From Astrothelium macrocarpum (Eukaryota > Ascomycota > Dothideomycetes > Trypetheliales > Trypetheliaceae): 64,000 nt of DNA. The notes below the pieces were generated by a model that searched no databases, was not told where the DNA came from, and saw nothing but the letters and a program-made list of their open reading frames with translations. The position numbers and the translations under genes were made by a program. The stretch is from NCBI GenBank assembly GCA_021030915.1, contig JAGEMR010000021.1, positions 124,001 to 188,000 on the forward strand. Direction: 5' to 3'. Positions 11,202 through 22,492 of the stretch are shown one piece after another (the stretch's first letter is position 1; each line of letters begins with the position of its first letter).

Positions 11202-13867
11202 GTAAAAACAAAATAGACAAAATGTGCTTATTCAGGGACTCTCGGAGAGCTTGTGACATCGGATACAGCAGGCTAGGGAGGCTGAGCGGTCGTGATTCAA
11301 ACATGTTTCCAGCATCAACCAAATAGGTAGCTACTGAATTGAACAACAAACTCATCTTTTCACAATGTATTCTTTGGTAATTGTCTCTATCGTGAAATAA
11401 CATTTTTCGGCTCTAATACCCTTATATAGTAATAGGAGAGAAACATTCGACCCGATCGTGATCACGCATTGGACACGAGGTGGCGGAGATGACAAGCAGT
11501 GCCATGCCATTAAAAAGTGAAAAGTCAGCCTGGAACGAATTCTGGAAAGGCGCGTAGATAAAGGAAAAACTCTGGGACTCGACGATCTATCTCCGACTTG
11601 CCTGAATGCTCTGCCGATCCTACAGCATCTTCGAAACTCTAGGACAAAAAGCTTGACTCGACCGCGAGACGGAGACGCTCGCTTGTAAGCAGAGCAGTCG
11701 TCTGATGTAGACCGCGAAGGTGCTGCTATCGCCATCACGGCCCCAAGGAGGAATTGTGAAGGGAGACTCGGTTTCTAGCTCGCGTCACGTCCTTGAATGG
11801 CCCTTCAGCCGAATTGGCCAAAGCATCTCGCTTTTCCACCAGCCACTACCAAAAGAAATATCGAGAACGGCAAGAAATGCATTCGGTTCTGTCTAAATGC
11901 TTCCGGAACCCCTCAACAGCATTTATCAGTATTGCCATGAAAAATATTTTTCAACCAGTTGTACGATAAGTCGGTTTGCTCAAAGTGGAGTTGAGGGTCT
12001 ACTTGATATGTATGTGGCTACCTGGCGCCAGAGCTTCCTCACTGTAGATCCTGAGTTTTCCACATTCTTCTTACACATTTGTATCTCTCCAAGAAGACAT
12101 GATCGGCGGACTTCATATTTCATGCTCTTAATGATTTAGGCGCTTCTTCAATATATTCTCAATTTATGCGACCATATATGTGGGCTTATGATTGCATTTC
12201 GTCCTGCGGTGCGGCCGCAGACTGACACATTGGAAAGGTATGCTAATAAAAGTTACGCTGATGGCAATGTTCGTTCCGGTACTTCTTGTTGCCCGCTCAG
12301 CGCGCGATGTTTGTTAGTGCATTCACTGCAGAAGATGCACTTCCCAGGAGACGAAGCTATGAGATGAATGATATCTTGTTCGACGCGCTCCACTGGCAGC
12401 TTCTTTGGCATCTGGCCCGCCTGATTTACTTCCCAAAAAAATCATTTAGATTTATTCTCTCTTGATCTGACCTCTTCGACTTCAATGCTATGCTCCATCT
12501 ATTATAGTGGCCTACTACAAGTAGGATGTTGCTACCGATTCTATCTTGTTCTACCGAGCTCTCTACTATGCCATATTTATTGTTCTCGATTTTGCCTTCG
12601 TAGCCCATTTTCGCCGCGCCTTGTCTTCAGTTTATAAGATCGACGTATTTGAGGTGGTATTCGCAATTTCGCCTGTTTTGGATTCAAAGAGATGAGGCAA
12701 GTTCAACCGAAAGGAGTTTTCGACCGGTGAGCTGCAGACTGATTATGATCAACGGCACGGCGTGTGGTCCAAGTAAAGTAACATATTCACAATTTGCTCC
12801 AGTCTTGCAATCCAGTGCCGAGTTGCCATTTATCTCGATCTGACGAAACCCTGGCGTGATACAGGAGATGACGTTTAGAGACGTAGGATTTTATGTGTTT
12901 TGAGAAAGCTTGGAGAGTGTTCGGAAATGATCATTTTCCCGAAGATCGATTTCCACTGTTATTTTTGCCGGCCTAGTCACGAATGTCATTTGTGATATGC
13001 GTTAGCTATTCCGTGATTTGGCGTTAAGCTTGTTACGCTGAAAGTGTGCACAACGGCGATTGCATTTCTCATCTCAAAGATTGCTCGATCCAACGCGTGA
13101 ATGAAGTCGGGATTGGCTGAAAATGCCAAGGCACGTGAGCATCGCTTGCTCGGTAGCAGCCGAAAGAATGATAGAATTCATGCAGGGTCATCAGGACGAC
13201 ATGCCTCCTGAAAGCTGGTTCACGCGTATAGAGGCGGCTGAAGGCCATCTTCATCTCGATGATTACGTTTGACATATGTCAAGCCCACCGAGCCTTCGAA
13301 ACGGAGGAGAGCGGAAAGTCAAACCGTCTCTGCGGACACGGCAGCAACGGCACTTGCATGCTCGCACATGCTGACACAGCTCCAAGTGCTACAGTAGGGA
13401 ATCCGAGTAGCCGGAATCATGCTAGTTTTTTACCGGTCGTGGTAACGGTCGACAGGGGAAGATGGATGCCCCATGCCGTCAAAGTATTGGCAATGCAGAA
13501 CGCGGCGAATCAGATGAGGCGGAAGTTAACGTCGGCCACATTGGGAAGGATACGTCATGAAGGTAGAAAGGTCTGGTGGGCCAGATATTTTTAATTTGCC
13601 AGCAAAAACCATCCGTGGCCGCCATTGGAACAGTGCCAAGCAGGAAGCAGGAACGACGCGTAGTCGGACAGATTCTATGCAGTGTGCCCCATCGGCCGAG
13701 TTGAGGTTTTTTTTGTTCTTAACAAACCTTCTTCTCCTTTGTCCCTCTTTCATCCTCCCGCCACTTCCGTATTACACTCATCTAGCTTCGAGCTTCATTT
13801 ACTTGTAGTCTCTAAGCCGAGGAGCCTCTTCATACGCTCGCTAGTAATATTTTTCTTTGCCTCCGTC
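11202..13867. other. 2.7-kb intergenic region without a supported gene
   Basis: Several frames of 60-130 codons occur on both strands, but none shows a recognisable domain, consistent splicing or codon use like the neighbours. Roughly 11.9-13.0 kb is AT-rich. The last 200 bases are pyrimidine-rich and probably form the promoter and leader of the GH17 gene. I see no repeat or RNA gene. Confidence 0.5.
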
Positions 13868-15850
13868 ATGTACACTTCTACTTTCCTGGCCCTCGCGGCA
13901 TCACTTGGTAGTGTCTCTGCTGTTTACAAGGGCTTCAACTATGGCTCGACCTTTAGCAACAATGCCGCCAAGTTTCAGACTGATTACGAGAATGAATTCA
14001 CCAATGCCTCAGCACTCGTTGGTACTTCAGGCTTCACCAGTGCTCGTCTGTACACCATGATTCAAGCCGGAACGACCAATACCACCATTGAGGCCATTCC
14101 AGCAGCAATCAACACAAATACAACTCTACTTCTCGGTTTGTGGGCTTCAGCTGGACAGGATGATTTTAACAATGAGCTTGCTGCCCTTTCCTCTGCCATC
14201 TCTCAATACGGTAGCTCCTTTGGCGATGTAGTCGCAGGTATCTCTGTTGGCAGCGAGGACCTCTACCGCATCTCTCCTACTGGCATTGAGAACATGTCTG
14301 GTGCAGGTGCTGATCCCGATGTCGTTGCCAATTTCATTAGCCAAGTTCGCAGTGCCATTGCCAACACTGTGCTTGCTTCCAAGCCTGTTGGTCATGTTGA
14401 TACTTGGACTGCCTGGTAAGCTTACATATCAGTAAAATTCATCTGCTCATTCTAGTTACTAACCGGCTTCATCAGGGTCAACTCTTCCAACGACGCGGTC
14501 ATCAGTGCATCCGATTTCATTGGTATGGATGCATACCCATATTACCAAACCACCATGGCCAACTCCATTGCAAACGGTAATGCCACTTTTTGGGATGCCT
14601 ACGATGCCACTGTCGGTGCTGTCAACGGCAAGCCTGTCTGGATCACCGAAACTGGATGGCCTGTGTCTGGCCCGACGGAAAATCAGGCCATAGCTAACCT
14701 CACCAACGCCCAGACCTATTGGGATCAAGCCGGGTGCGCCGCATTTGGCAACATCAATACCTGGTGGTACACCCTACAAGATGCAGCCCCCGACACCCCA
14801 AGCCCAAGCTTTGGTATTGTTGGTTCGACATTGAGCACACAACCCCTCTTCAACTTGACTTGCCCTGCAGGGACCAATGGTGCCAATGATCAGAGCGTCT
14901 CATCTTCGAGCGACCCTGTGACTACAGGTACTGCGACTGCCATCTCTGGATCTGGTGCTTCTTCTGCGCCCATTGCCTCAAATACCCAGCCTGGACCAGA
15001 ATCTGCCCCAGCCTCCGGCACTGCGTCTTCCGCACCTACATCCGTATCTGGCTCCGGCTCCAGCTCCGGGTCTGGTTCCGGTTCCGGGTCAGGGTCAGGG
15101 TCAGGGTCAGGGTCAGGGTCAGGGTCAGGGTCTGGGTCTGGATCAAGTACTTCTGATGACTATACGACCGAGGTGGTCACTTATACTACCACCGTATGTC
15201 CTACGTCGATTTCTACGTATACAAGTAATGGTGTTGTCACCTCTGCAGTCGTGACCCTCACAGAAACTTCGCAAGCGACTACCCAGACTGCCGTCCCTGT
15301 TAGCGGTTCTTCTAGCAATGCTGCTCCAGCTCCTTCATCATCCAGTGGCTCTTCATTACCAGCCTGTCCTGCCAACCTCAACGGTCCTTATGAGTACCCC
15401 CACCTTATCATCCCAATCGACAGCACGCAGCCCGACACTGCGCTTGGCACATCTTATAATGGCACTGTGAGCGCTACCGTCTCTTCCATTTTCAATTTCG
15501 ATATCCCTGCTACGGATGCTGGCAAGACCTGTTCCTTGACCTTCCTCCTCCCGGAAGCATCTCAGCTCGATACTTCAAACTATGAACTCAGCGGTAGCGG
15601 CGGAATCCAGGTTAGCATATTGACAGCCCCTGCTACTGCCGGCACAACCTATGCGAATGCACCTGCTGCTCAGAGTGTTGTTGGAAGCGTCGACAACGTC
15701 CAGTCTGGTGGAGCGCATCACATCTCCAGCGACAACTGCCCAGCAGGAACGCGGGTGGGGTTTGAGGTCAAGGCGACCGGCACTTTGAGTCTCAATTACT
15801 TCCAGGATTATAACCTACCCGGTATCGGTCTTTACGTCACCGTTTGCTAA
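13868..15850 (+). CDS. secreted GH17 beta-1,3-glucanase with Ser-Gly linker and C-terminal But2 domain
   Basis: The model is join(13868..14415, 14476..15850), 640 residues. A signal peptide covers about 1-18 (cleavage near VSA/VYKG). The GH17 barrel runs to about residue 315: GSEDLYR with Glu130 as the likely acid/base, and VWITETGWP with Glu241 as the likely nucleophile. The intron (60 nt, ACTAAC branch) splits Trp183. A Ser/Thr/Pro linker follows, containing about 13 Ser-Gly dipeptides near 374-405 encoded by a GGGTCA hexamer array. The last 165 residues (from about CPANLNGPYEYP to LPGIGLYVTVC) match the But2 C-terminal domain style of secreted fungal proteins. There is no GPI signal, so it is probably secreted or wall-bound through the But2 part. 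The likely job is beta-1,3-glucan cleavage or remodelling in the cell wall. The start was chosen for the signal peptide; the frame is open further upstream. Confidence 0.9.
15056..15146 (+). repeat. GGGTCA/GGTTCC hexamer array encoding the (Ser-Gly)n linker
   Basis: Tandem hexamers GGGTCA, with edge variants GGTTCC and GGGTCT, run in frame through the linker of the GH17 protein. The core copies are perfect, so repeat number is likely to vary between strains. Confidence 0.85.
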
Positions 15851-16487
15851 TTAATAATGCTCAAAAAATGGAGAAGCATCAGAACAATCATGGAAATCTA
15901 GGAACTATCTTATCGGCAACGATGGGTTCACGATATGGCGTAATCTTGAGCGATGAAGCTCGTTAATGTAATCATAGAAACTAATCTTCAAAGGTGTATG
16001 AAGAAATCAGATGGGTTTTAGGCTTCTTGTAGATACATTCTCTATACCAACACCGTTCGCTTCTTGTTAAGCCGACTGTTCATGATGTGACTTGTCCGTA
16101 TTAACGTAATCTAAGTTTGTTAATCCTTGCACAAACATGGTTTTCGGGGGGTTTTTGGGTTCTTGATTTTTTACATGATGGCATTTTGAAATGCCATGTT
16201 TTGATGATGCGATTTGGGGGCAGGCGTCATCGAGCTAGCGATGCTGATAAGATTAAATGCCATGCCAGCGCCACATCGTCGCGCCCTCCAATCGCGCAAC
16301 GTACGGCTGCCTTGGACAGATTTCCGTGCGTCAACGCGTCATGATTGACCTGACGCCGATAGTGATCTTATCCGAAGATCCTTGGTAGAAAAATATGTTT
16401 CAGTCCCTTTTGATACAATTGCTCATGCCCTAGAACTACTTTGTATCAAATACGAAATAGATTTTCCTCGGACTTCCCTCCATAAAA
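15851..16487. other. intergenic region, terminator of GH17 gene and promoter of asparagine synthetase gene
   Basis: No gene is supported. The first half is AT-rich 3-prime flanking sequence; around 16140-16180 there is a run GGGGGGTTTTTGGG followed by T-rich sequence. CATAAAAATG directly at the start codon gives the synthetase an A-rich context. Confidence 0.4.
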
Positions 16488-18969
16488 ATGTGCGGTATTA
16501 GCTGTGTAGTCGTGTTGCGAGATGGTCAATACGAAAAAGACAAGTTTTCGTCACAGAACGATGTCAGTCTAGAGGATCGGCTTGACACGAGTCTCGAGTA
16601 CATCCGCCATCGCGGTCCCGACGCCACAGGCAAATGGATCTCGCAGGACAAACGCATTGGTGCGCTTTCCAGAAGCGCATCATAGCCTGATTTTTCAAAT
16701 TTTCGAGTGCTAACAATCTGAAGCACTCGGTCATGTTCGGCTCGCCATTAATGATCTCTCCCCAGCTGGCGAACAACCATTCCACGACTCCGACTCTACC
16801 ATTCATGCTGTTGTGAACGGCGAGCTCTATGACCATGATCGCATTCGTGAAGAGCTTTCGCAAAAGACAAAATTTAAATTCAAATCAACAAGCGACTGCG
16901 AAATTGTGATCGCGCTTTACAAACAATACGGACTTTCTTTCTTGGAGCATTTGCGAGGTGAATTTGCAGTTTGTCTGTACGACTCTACCACCCAGCTTTT
17001 TGTCGCGGCAAGAGATCGTTACGGTATCAAGCCTTTGTTCTGGACAGTTCAGAATGGGAGACTATTAATAGCAGCAGAAGCTAAAGCCTTTTTACCGTTC
17101 GGATGGACGCCAGAGTGGGATGTTAAGAGCCTTGCCGATGCCGGGTGGAACAATGATGGCCGGACTCTCTTTAAAGGTGTACAAAAAGTGAGACCAGGTC
17201 ACTATCTGATATGTCAAAGTTTTGAACATACTGAGCAAAGGACGTACTGGGATCTGGAGTACTCGGACAAGGTACGTCGTTTGACGACTTTTGATTCCGA
17301 GAATTGAATACGGCCTTATCTTTGCCATAATTATCAATATACTAGCTGACAGGAACTGACAGAGACTTAAAGAAACACGTTCAATAGAAGAGATGGTCGA
17401 GAATGTCAGGAATTACCTACTCGAGTCCGTCAGACTACGTCTTCGAGCTGATGTGCCAGTTGGCGTCTACCTCAGTGGAGGCATTGACTCGTCAACCATT
17501 GCTGGTATGGTGACGCATCTGATACGAGAGCGAGGAGAAAGGATGGGGAATAGCAAAGAAACAGAAAAGGTTAGCTGTTTCAGTATCGCTTTCGACGAAG
17601 ACAGTGGCTTCGATGAGTCTTGTTCGCCTCCCTATATGAAACAAACCCTTCGATAGCACAGCTAATACAGACTAGCTATTGCCAATCGAACTGCAGATTT
17701 TCTCGGCGTGAAATACTACAAGAAGCATATGAATGAGACCGAGCTGGCGAAGCGTTTCGAGGACGCTACTTGGCACTGCGAACATCACTATCCTGATCTT
17801 AATTATATCGGAAAGTTTGCTCTCTCGGAGTTGCCGAGAGAATATGGCTTCAAGGTTGTCTTGACAGGTATATCTGGCCCCTACTTTCACAGCAAATGAG
17901 GATCCCTGATTGACCACAAGTTCCCTCACTCTAAACTACAAACAATCAAAGCTAAGCCGGTTAACATGCTTCGACTAACGGATATTTAGGCGAAGGGGCA
18001 GACGAGCATTTCTCAGGCTATCCGATGTACTTGCCAGACTATCTCCGCGAAACTGATCCCTCCATTTCAGTTCCTTCGTTTACAAACTCGATCCGCAAAG
18101 AACAGTTCGAGCGAGCCGAGCGCGATCTAGTAGACTACTACACGTCTATCGGGGCACACATGTCCAACTCCACGGACACGATCCCTCGGCGAATGCTCAA
18201 CAGGATATCCACGCCATCCTCAATGACTGCATTCCGCATCGATTCACTATTCGCTCCTTGGACTGGCAAACAATACGGCAATGCTCAGCCCGAGACCACA
18301 ATTGCAAACAGCGTTGATGGACGCGTCCGTTCACTCATCACGCAGACTTGGCATCCCCTGCACAGTGCGCAGTATGTCTGGACAAAGGGCCACCTAGCAA
18401 ATTTGTTTCTCAGCTGTTTGGGCGACCGCACAGAGATGGCGCATAGCATCGAAGCACGGACGCCATTTCTCGACCACAAACTGACCGAATACGTCAACAG
18501 ATTGCCCCCGAGCGTTAAGGTGCGCTGGATTGCACAGGTAGATCTCGAAAATGGTGAAACGAGAGGTGGGCAGGCGGGTCAGCAAGGAGAGTTTGTGGAA
18601 AAATGGATTTTGAGGGAAGCTGCGAAACCCTTTATAACTAACGAGCTTTATAAGCGTAAAAAACACGTAAGGCCACCATCCTTTGCTCAGATGGCTACGA
18701 TGAAATCAATTTCGTTAATATCTCTATAGCCTTACTCAGCACCCACCACGTATCCTGAGAATGGTCCTCTTCACCAGCTTTTACAGCGCTTAATCACGAA
18801 ACAAAAGGTAGAAGCGCTAGGTTTTGTAGATTGGGAAAAGACAAAGGACTTGGTTCATCGAGCATTTGTGGATAAGGAGGCTTTGTCAATGCGATTTGCC
18901 TTTTCAATAGCACAGTGGGTTGTTTTGAGCCAGCGTTTTGGGGTAAGGAGAGCACAGCTAGACTCTTAG
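16488..18969 (+). CDS. asparagine synthetase, glutamine-hydrolysing (AsnB type)
   Basis: The model is join(16488..16659, 16724..17271, 17363..17621, 17676..17867, 17990..18666, 18730..18969), 695 residues. It converts aspartate, glutamine and ATP to asparagine and glutamate in the cytosol. The class II glutaminase domain begins with Met1-Cys2, the catalytic cysteine, and has RHRGPDATG at 40-48 and a VNGELYDHD loop. The synthetase domain has the ATP pyrophosphatase loop SGGIDSS at 278-284, LTGEGADEHFSGYP near 388-401, and EARTPFLDH near 540. The five introns are 64, 91, 54, 122 and 63 nt. The third has a weak donor (GTTCGC); an alternative donor/acceptor pair gives FDELAIANR instead of FDESSIANR with equal length. 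The protein is longer than yeast Asn1/Asn2 (about 570) and resembles the separate AsnB-like type common in moulds. Biosynthetic or secondary use cannot be told apart. Confidence 0.88.
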
Positions 18970-19150
18970 ACTAATAGAAAATCCATCGACACCTGCTGAG
19001 CTGCAGAAGAATTCGGGAGGTCCTCAGCGGAATTGAATTACTCAGCTACATGGAATAATTGATAAAAATACATGAGTGAAACTAGTATATCAAGTTATCA
19101 ATGGGGCTTCCCTCAACTTGTGAAAGCATAAAGCAGTCACCAAACCACAA

Positions 19151-19769
19151 TCATGCGCTCTCGTAATTAATGAATTGGTCGAACAACTCATCGTAAGACT
19201 CGTTGGTACTTAAACAAGCCTGGGGGTCTCCCGAACCATCTTGGGGGGTGTTGTCTGGTGGGTGATTGGATTGTTGATATGGGCTAGGAAGGAGGCCCGT
19301 GTTGGAATTAGATGGTGGACCATTAGTGTTGGATGATAGTCTGGGGGCCACCCCGTAAGGGAGGCTCGTAATATGAGAGGAGGCCGAATGCACGTTGGTA
19401 TTTTGTGAGGGTGCCAGATTGGAGGAAGTTTGGCTGTCGTGATCACGGGAAGCCCCAGCGTTGGCGTTGTGGGAGGATCCGCCGTTATTTTCACGACCTA
19501 GAGCCTGTTCCAATAATTAGCCTCTCGCAGATCGTAAATGATATTGTTATCCTTACAGCCTGCTCCCAACACTTGCTGCAGGGTCCTGGGACTGGTTCGT
19601 TACGAAGAAGGTACATCAACAATAGGTTTAACATGTCATCACGGCATTTATGACATGTTGTCCTTCGGTAACGGGTAGCCAGGCAACTGGGACAGACTTG
19701 TGCGAGATTTGCACAGTGCTGTGGAGCTAATGGGTCTCCGCACTCGAGGCAAGTGTATTGTGGTGCCAT
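19151..19769 (-). CDS. small Cys-rich putative zinc-binding protein with disordered tail
   Basis: The model is complement(join(19151..19504, 19557..19769)), 188 residues. The 52-nt intron joins CSKCWEQA to ALGRENNGG in phase 0. I chose the ATG at 19769 (MAPQYTCLECG); an in-frame ATG at 19826 would add 19 residues. Residues 1-71 hold five Cys pairs or Cys/His groups (CLEC, HC, CPSC, CHKC, CSKC) in a spacing that suggests two zinc sites. Residues 72-188 are Asn/Ser/Gly/Pro-rich and disordered, ending in an acidic-hydrophobic stretch (ESYDELFDQFINYESA) like many activation or docking peptides. I do not recognise the family. The tail sequence recurs in inverted orientation at 20558-20648 with only two differences in 91 bases, so the locus was recently duplicated or converted. 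It lies tail to tail with the asparagine synthetase gene. Confidence 0.6.
19172..19262 (-). repeat. 91-bp inverted repeat arm, left copy
   Basis: This stretch, inside the tail of the Cys-rich gene, matches the reverse complement of 20558-20648 with two mismatches (about 98 percent). The arms are about 1.3 kb apart and both are in a coding frame. Confidence 0.9.
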
Positions 19770-20426
19770 GTCGGAAGTTGATTGTCGTGGACGAATGTGC
19801 TGGTCTGCTCGCTTTGGTTGTGTCAAAGATCAAGTGGAGCAACGCTACAGTCGCCGTATGCTGACAATACAACTTCGAGTGGTCAACTCGCCGGAGCTTG
19901 GAACCGTGCTGGAGGAAATCCCGTGAGAGGCAACGACGGAAATGGATCTGTGCTCAGGAAGGTTCAGCCTGTCGAGCCTCGTGATCGAAAGATTCCGAAA
20001 TGAAGGAGGCTGAACCGACGCCCAAGACCCACGCAGAAAGCTTGTTACGGAAGCCAACGTGTGAGGAGCAACACCACTTCCTGTCAGCATGCTTGTCCCA
20101 CAGCCTTCCCCACTATGGAAGCCCTTCGCTTGGCCTCTATTCCCAATCTTTTTCCCTCACACCCCAGTGATAGATCCTCCTCCGATGCGATGAAGCAGCG
20201 TCGACACCATTATAGATGGAGCTGCGTTCATCCTCTTGGACTGCACAGACAGTGAGTTATGTTTTAGATGCGCTCGAGAAGTAAGATAAGCACCTCGTAT
20301 TTTCTTCCACGGCAGTCTTGACGGTACAGAAGAGATGTCTCAAGCTGTGCTGATTCTTCCGAGCCAGGACATCGCGTTGAAGGTGCATCGAATGCGAGCA
20401 CATACGGTCAGCTTGGCGTTTCCGCG
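19770..20426. other. spacer between the two copies of the Cys-rich gene tail
   Basis: Short open frames exist on both strands, none convincing. A possible intron (GTGAGT at about 20251, acceptor near 20317) could belong to a gene ending at 20657, but joining the frames gives stops or unrelated peptides. A stretch near 20391-20470 encodes CIECEHIR and CPC groups in one plus frame and may be a decayed zinc domain. Confidence 0.3.
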
Positions 20427-20657
20427 GTGACCTATTCTTTGCTCGATGTCCATGTGCAGTCTTCTCCGAATGCCATGGGGGCAGTCTGTCCTCGACGTCG
20501 TAAACTTTCTGATGCCAACACAGGCTTCTTTCCTGATCCAATCCGAAAATTCAACCGCCCACCAGACAACACCCCCCAAGATGGTTCGGGAGACCCCCAG
20601 GCTCGTTTAAGTACCAACGAGTCTTACGATGATTTGTTCGACCAATTCCAACGCTAA
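20427..20657 (+). pseudogene. partial copy of the Cys-rich protein tail
   Basis: An open plus-strand frame ends in sequence matching the C-terminal part of the Cys-rich protein (GSGDPQARLSTNESYDDLFD) and then diverges to QFQR and a stop. The match starts at about the NTG-FFP residues and is almost exact at DNA level from 20558. An ATG at 20475 could start a 60-residue peptide, but no zinc domain is joined to it. I read it as a duplicated 3-prime fragment, with a short real gene as the alternative. Confidence 0.5.
20558..20648 (+). repeat. 91-bp inverted repeat arm, right copy
   Basis: Counterpart of 19172-19262, two mismatches in 91 bases. Confidence 0.9.
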
Positions 20658-21440
20658 ACCTTCCATATCCAAGCAGGATGACGACCGGTAAACGTCACTC
20701 AACAACTTTCCGATCCATAAAAACATAGAACAGCGGTTTTGGTCACAAATGATAGACCATTCTTCGGGACCAGAAGTCGAGCCATTCTCACAGAACGACA
20801 GTTTTTTGCAACGGTCATTGGGACCTCGAAAACAACACCACCACATTTCGAAGACTTAGACTAGGCACGGAGGCATTGGTAGAGAACAAAAGCCTGAAAT
20901 TGGCCTCGAATGTTGGGTCCTTGACGAATGATGACGTTGTGGGAGCTTCCAAGGACTTGCCACCGTTAATCGACTCACATTCGATCTGAGGCTCGCCGGT
21001 TTGGCTACAGTTCTTTCATTACGTCTTGGCAATGCATAGCCTTCGTGCTTTTAAGAAAGCTTCGCTAATTCTCTTTTTGATGTGCAGAACCTCCCAACGC
21101 AGTGTGGCAATCGGTATTTACAAACCGTCAATTATGTTGACAGACAATAGACCGCCACATGATCAAGTCAATGTGAACGAGTGGTGTTGGGCTTCTATTG
21201 TCCTACGGCTTGCGTTTTCAATCTTGGAGGCATTCTATGCTCTCATGGTGTTCTCCTTAGAAGTGAGCCGAAGATCAAGCGTCGAAAGGCACATCTCATA
21301 GAATAACGTCATGGGCAAGATTTTCCATCGGCGTTACTACTCTGAGATACATTTCAAAGCAATTGTTGGAGGGATATACATTTTGCTTGTATGTGATGTT
21401 GAACAAACAAATACGACTACGCATGACAATCGTATTATGA
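20658..21440. other. intergenic region, nothing supported
   Basis: A plus frame at 21026-21301 (91 codons) has no recognisable features. No repeat or RNA gene seen. Confidence 0.4.
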
Positions 21441-21780
21441 CTTCTTCATAGAGAATACAATACCTTGAATTGCCGGAATCGATTCCGTCACTCCATCTCA
21501 TTCTACGTCCATTGTTTTGGTGACTGGGCTGATTGGCATCGCCCTGGTTTTGGTTAGACTGATTGGCATCGCCCTCATTCTCGTTTGGCTGGCTGTTATT
21601 CCCCTCAAAGCCGCACGACCGGCTGCCGCTGGGTTGGTCATGCCGATTCGAGTATTGGTAGATTTAATTTCACCAGGCCGCATGACCCTAACTTGTGTAC
21701 CGTCAGGCCATATACGACCAACCCGTGTGGCGCTGCAGGAGCTGCCGATGATCAAGTTCACCGTTCAGATTATGCGCTGA
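21441..21780 (-). pseudogene. decayed inverted copy of the Asn/Gln-rich small protein gene
   Basis: Read on the minus strand, 21592-21441 aligns with 22175-22322 of the neighbouring plus-strand gene, including exon 2, the splice donor and about 20 bases of the following intron. The frame is open and gives the same repeats in changed form (EGDANQ and QGDANQP for QGGANQP), then HQNNGRRM and SDGIDSGNS. Most differences are C/T or G/A changes that make this copy the mutated one. No matching third exon is present, and where the start codon would be the sequence reads CTGAACGG instead of ATGAACGG. It may be a pseudogene or a diverged paralogue with another start. Confidence 0.5.
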
Positions 21781-22009
21781 TCAACGGTCGATGTGCTGTG
21801 CACATGATGAGACACAGGGGCTCGAAATTGGCAGCGACTTGATATTGCTCACACGAGTCTAGCTGGGCCGCGTAATTCCTGGTGACCCTGCCTCTTGCTG
21901 ATCTGCAAACCCTTTAAACATATAAATGGTCATAGTCCCCGACCCCCTTCCAAGGATTCTGACTCTCTCTCCAAAGGCACATAACACGGATTGACTATAC
22001 CATTTCAAT
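21781..22009 (+). promoter_or_regulatory. promoter region of the Asn/Gln-rich gene
   Basis: TATAAAT at 21921-21927 lies 89 bp before the ATG at 22010, followed by a CT-rich leader. It is the region between the two inverted copies. Confidence 0.4.
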
Positions 22010-22492
22010 ATGAACGGTCACTCAGATCAGCGTACGTTTGAAGTCGTTTTCGAGAAAGATCATGCACTGATAATCTTGTAGACCAGCAAAATGGGAATCA
22101 GCCAGGAGATACACAGTCTGGCCACACTCATGTAAGTAGTATTGATTCAACAGCAACCCAATCTGACGACGACCAGCCAAATCAGAACCAGGGCGGTGCC
22201 AACCAGCCCAGCCAAAACCAGGGCGGTGCCAATCAGCCCAATCACCAAAACAATGGACGTAGAGTGAGAAGGAGTGACGGAATCGATTCTGACAATTCAA
22301 GGTATCGTATTCTCCATGAAGCTGGTGTTCACGTTCACACCTCTAACAGACTTGAATAGCAATGTATCAAGGCCGCGACTCCACTCCCCGCCTCCCCCAG
22401 GACGCGTGGATTATCCAAATCCGCATGACTATCTCCCCAGAGGCCAAACAAATGGGGACCGACAAAACAATAGTCAAAAGGAAGGGGGATAA
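22010..22492 (+). CDS. Asn/Gln/Gly-rich small disordered protein, unknown function
   Basis: The model is join(22010..22031, 22082..22301, 22360..22492), 124 residues. The introns are 50 nt and 58 nt; the second has a CTCTAAC branch site and ATAG acceptor. The protein has no hydrophobic segment. It begins MNGHSDQHQQNGNQPGD, contains two QNQGGANQP units near 42-60, then a basic RRVRRSDG patch near 67-74, and a Pro/Arg/Asn-rich end (PPPPGRVDYPNPHDY). Asn plus Gln make up a large share, as in prion-like or RNA-associated proteins, but no function can be assigned. The inverted decayed copy just upstream supports exon 2 and its donor as a real unit. Start choice rests on the TATA box and on intron phase. 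Confidence 0.55.

Noticed and set aside
21498..21761. 87-codon minus frame starting MNLIIGSS
   Set aside because: It is a shifted frame of the decayed Asn/Gln-rich gene copy; the homologous frame is the neighbouring one.
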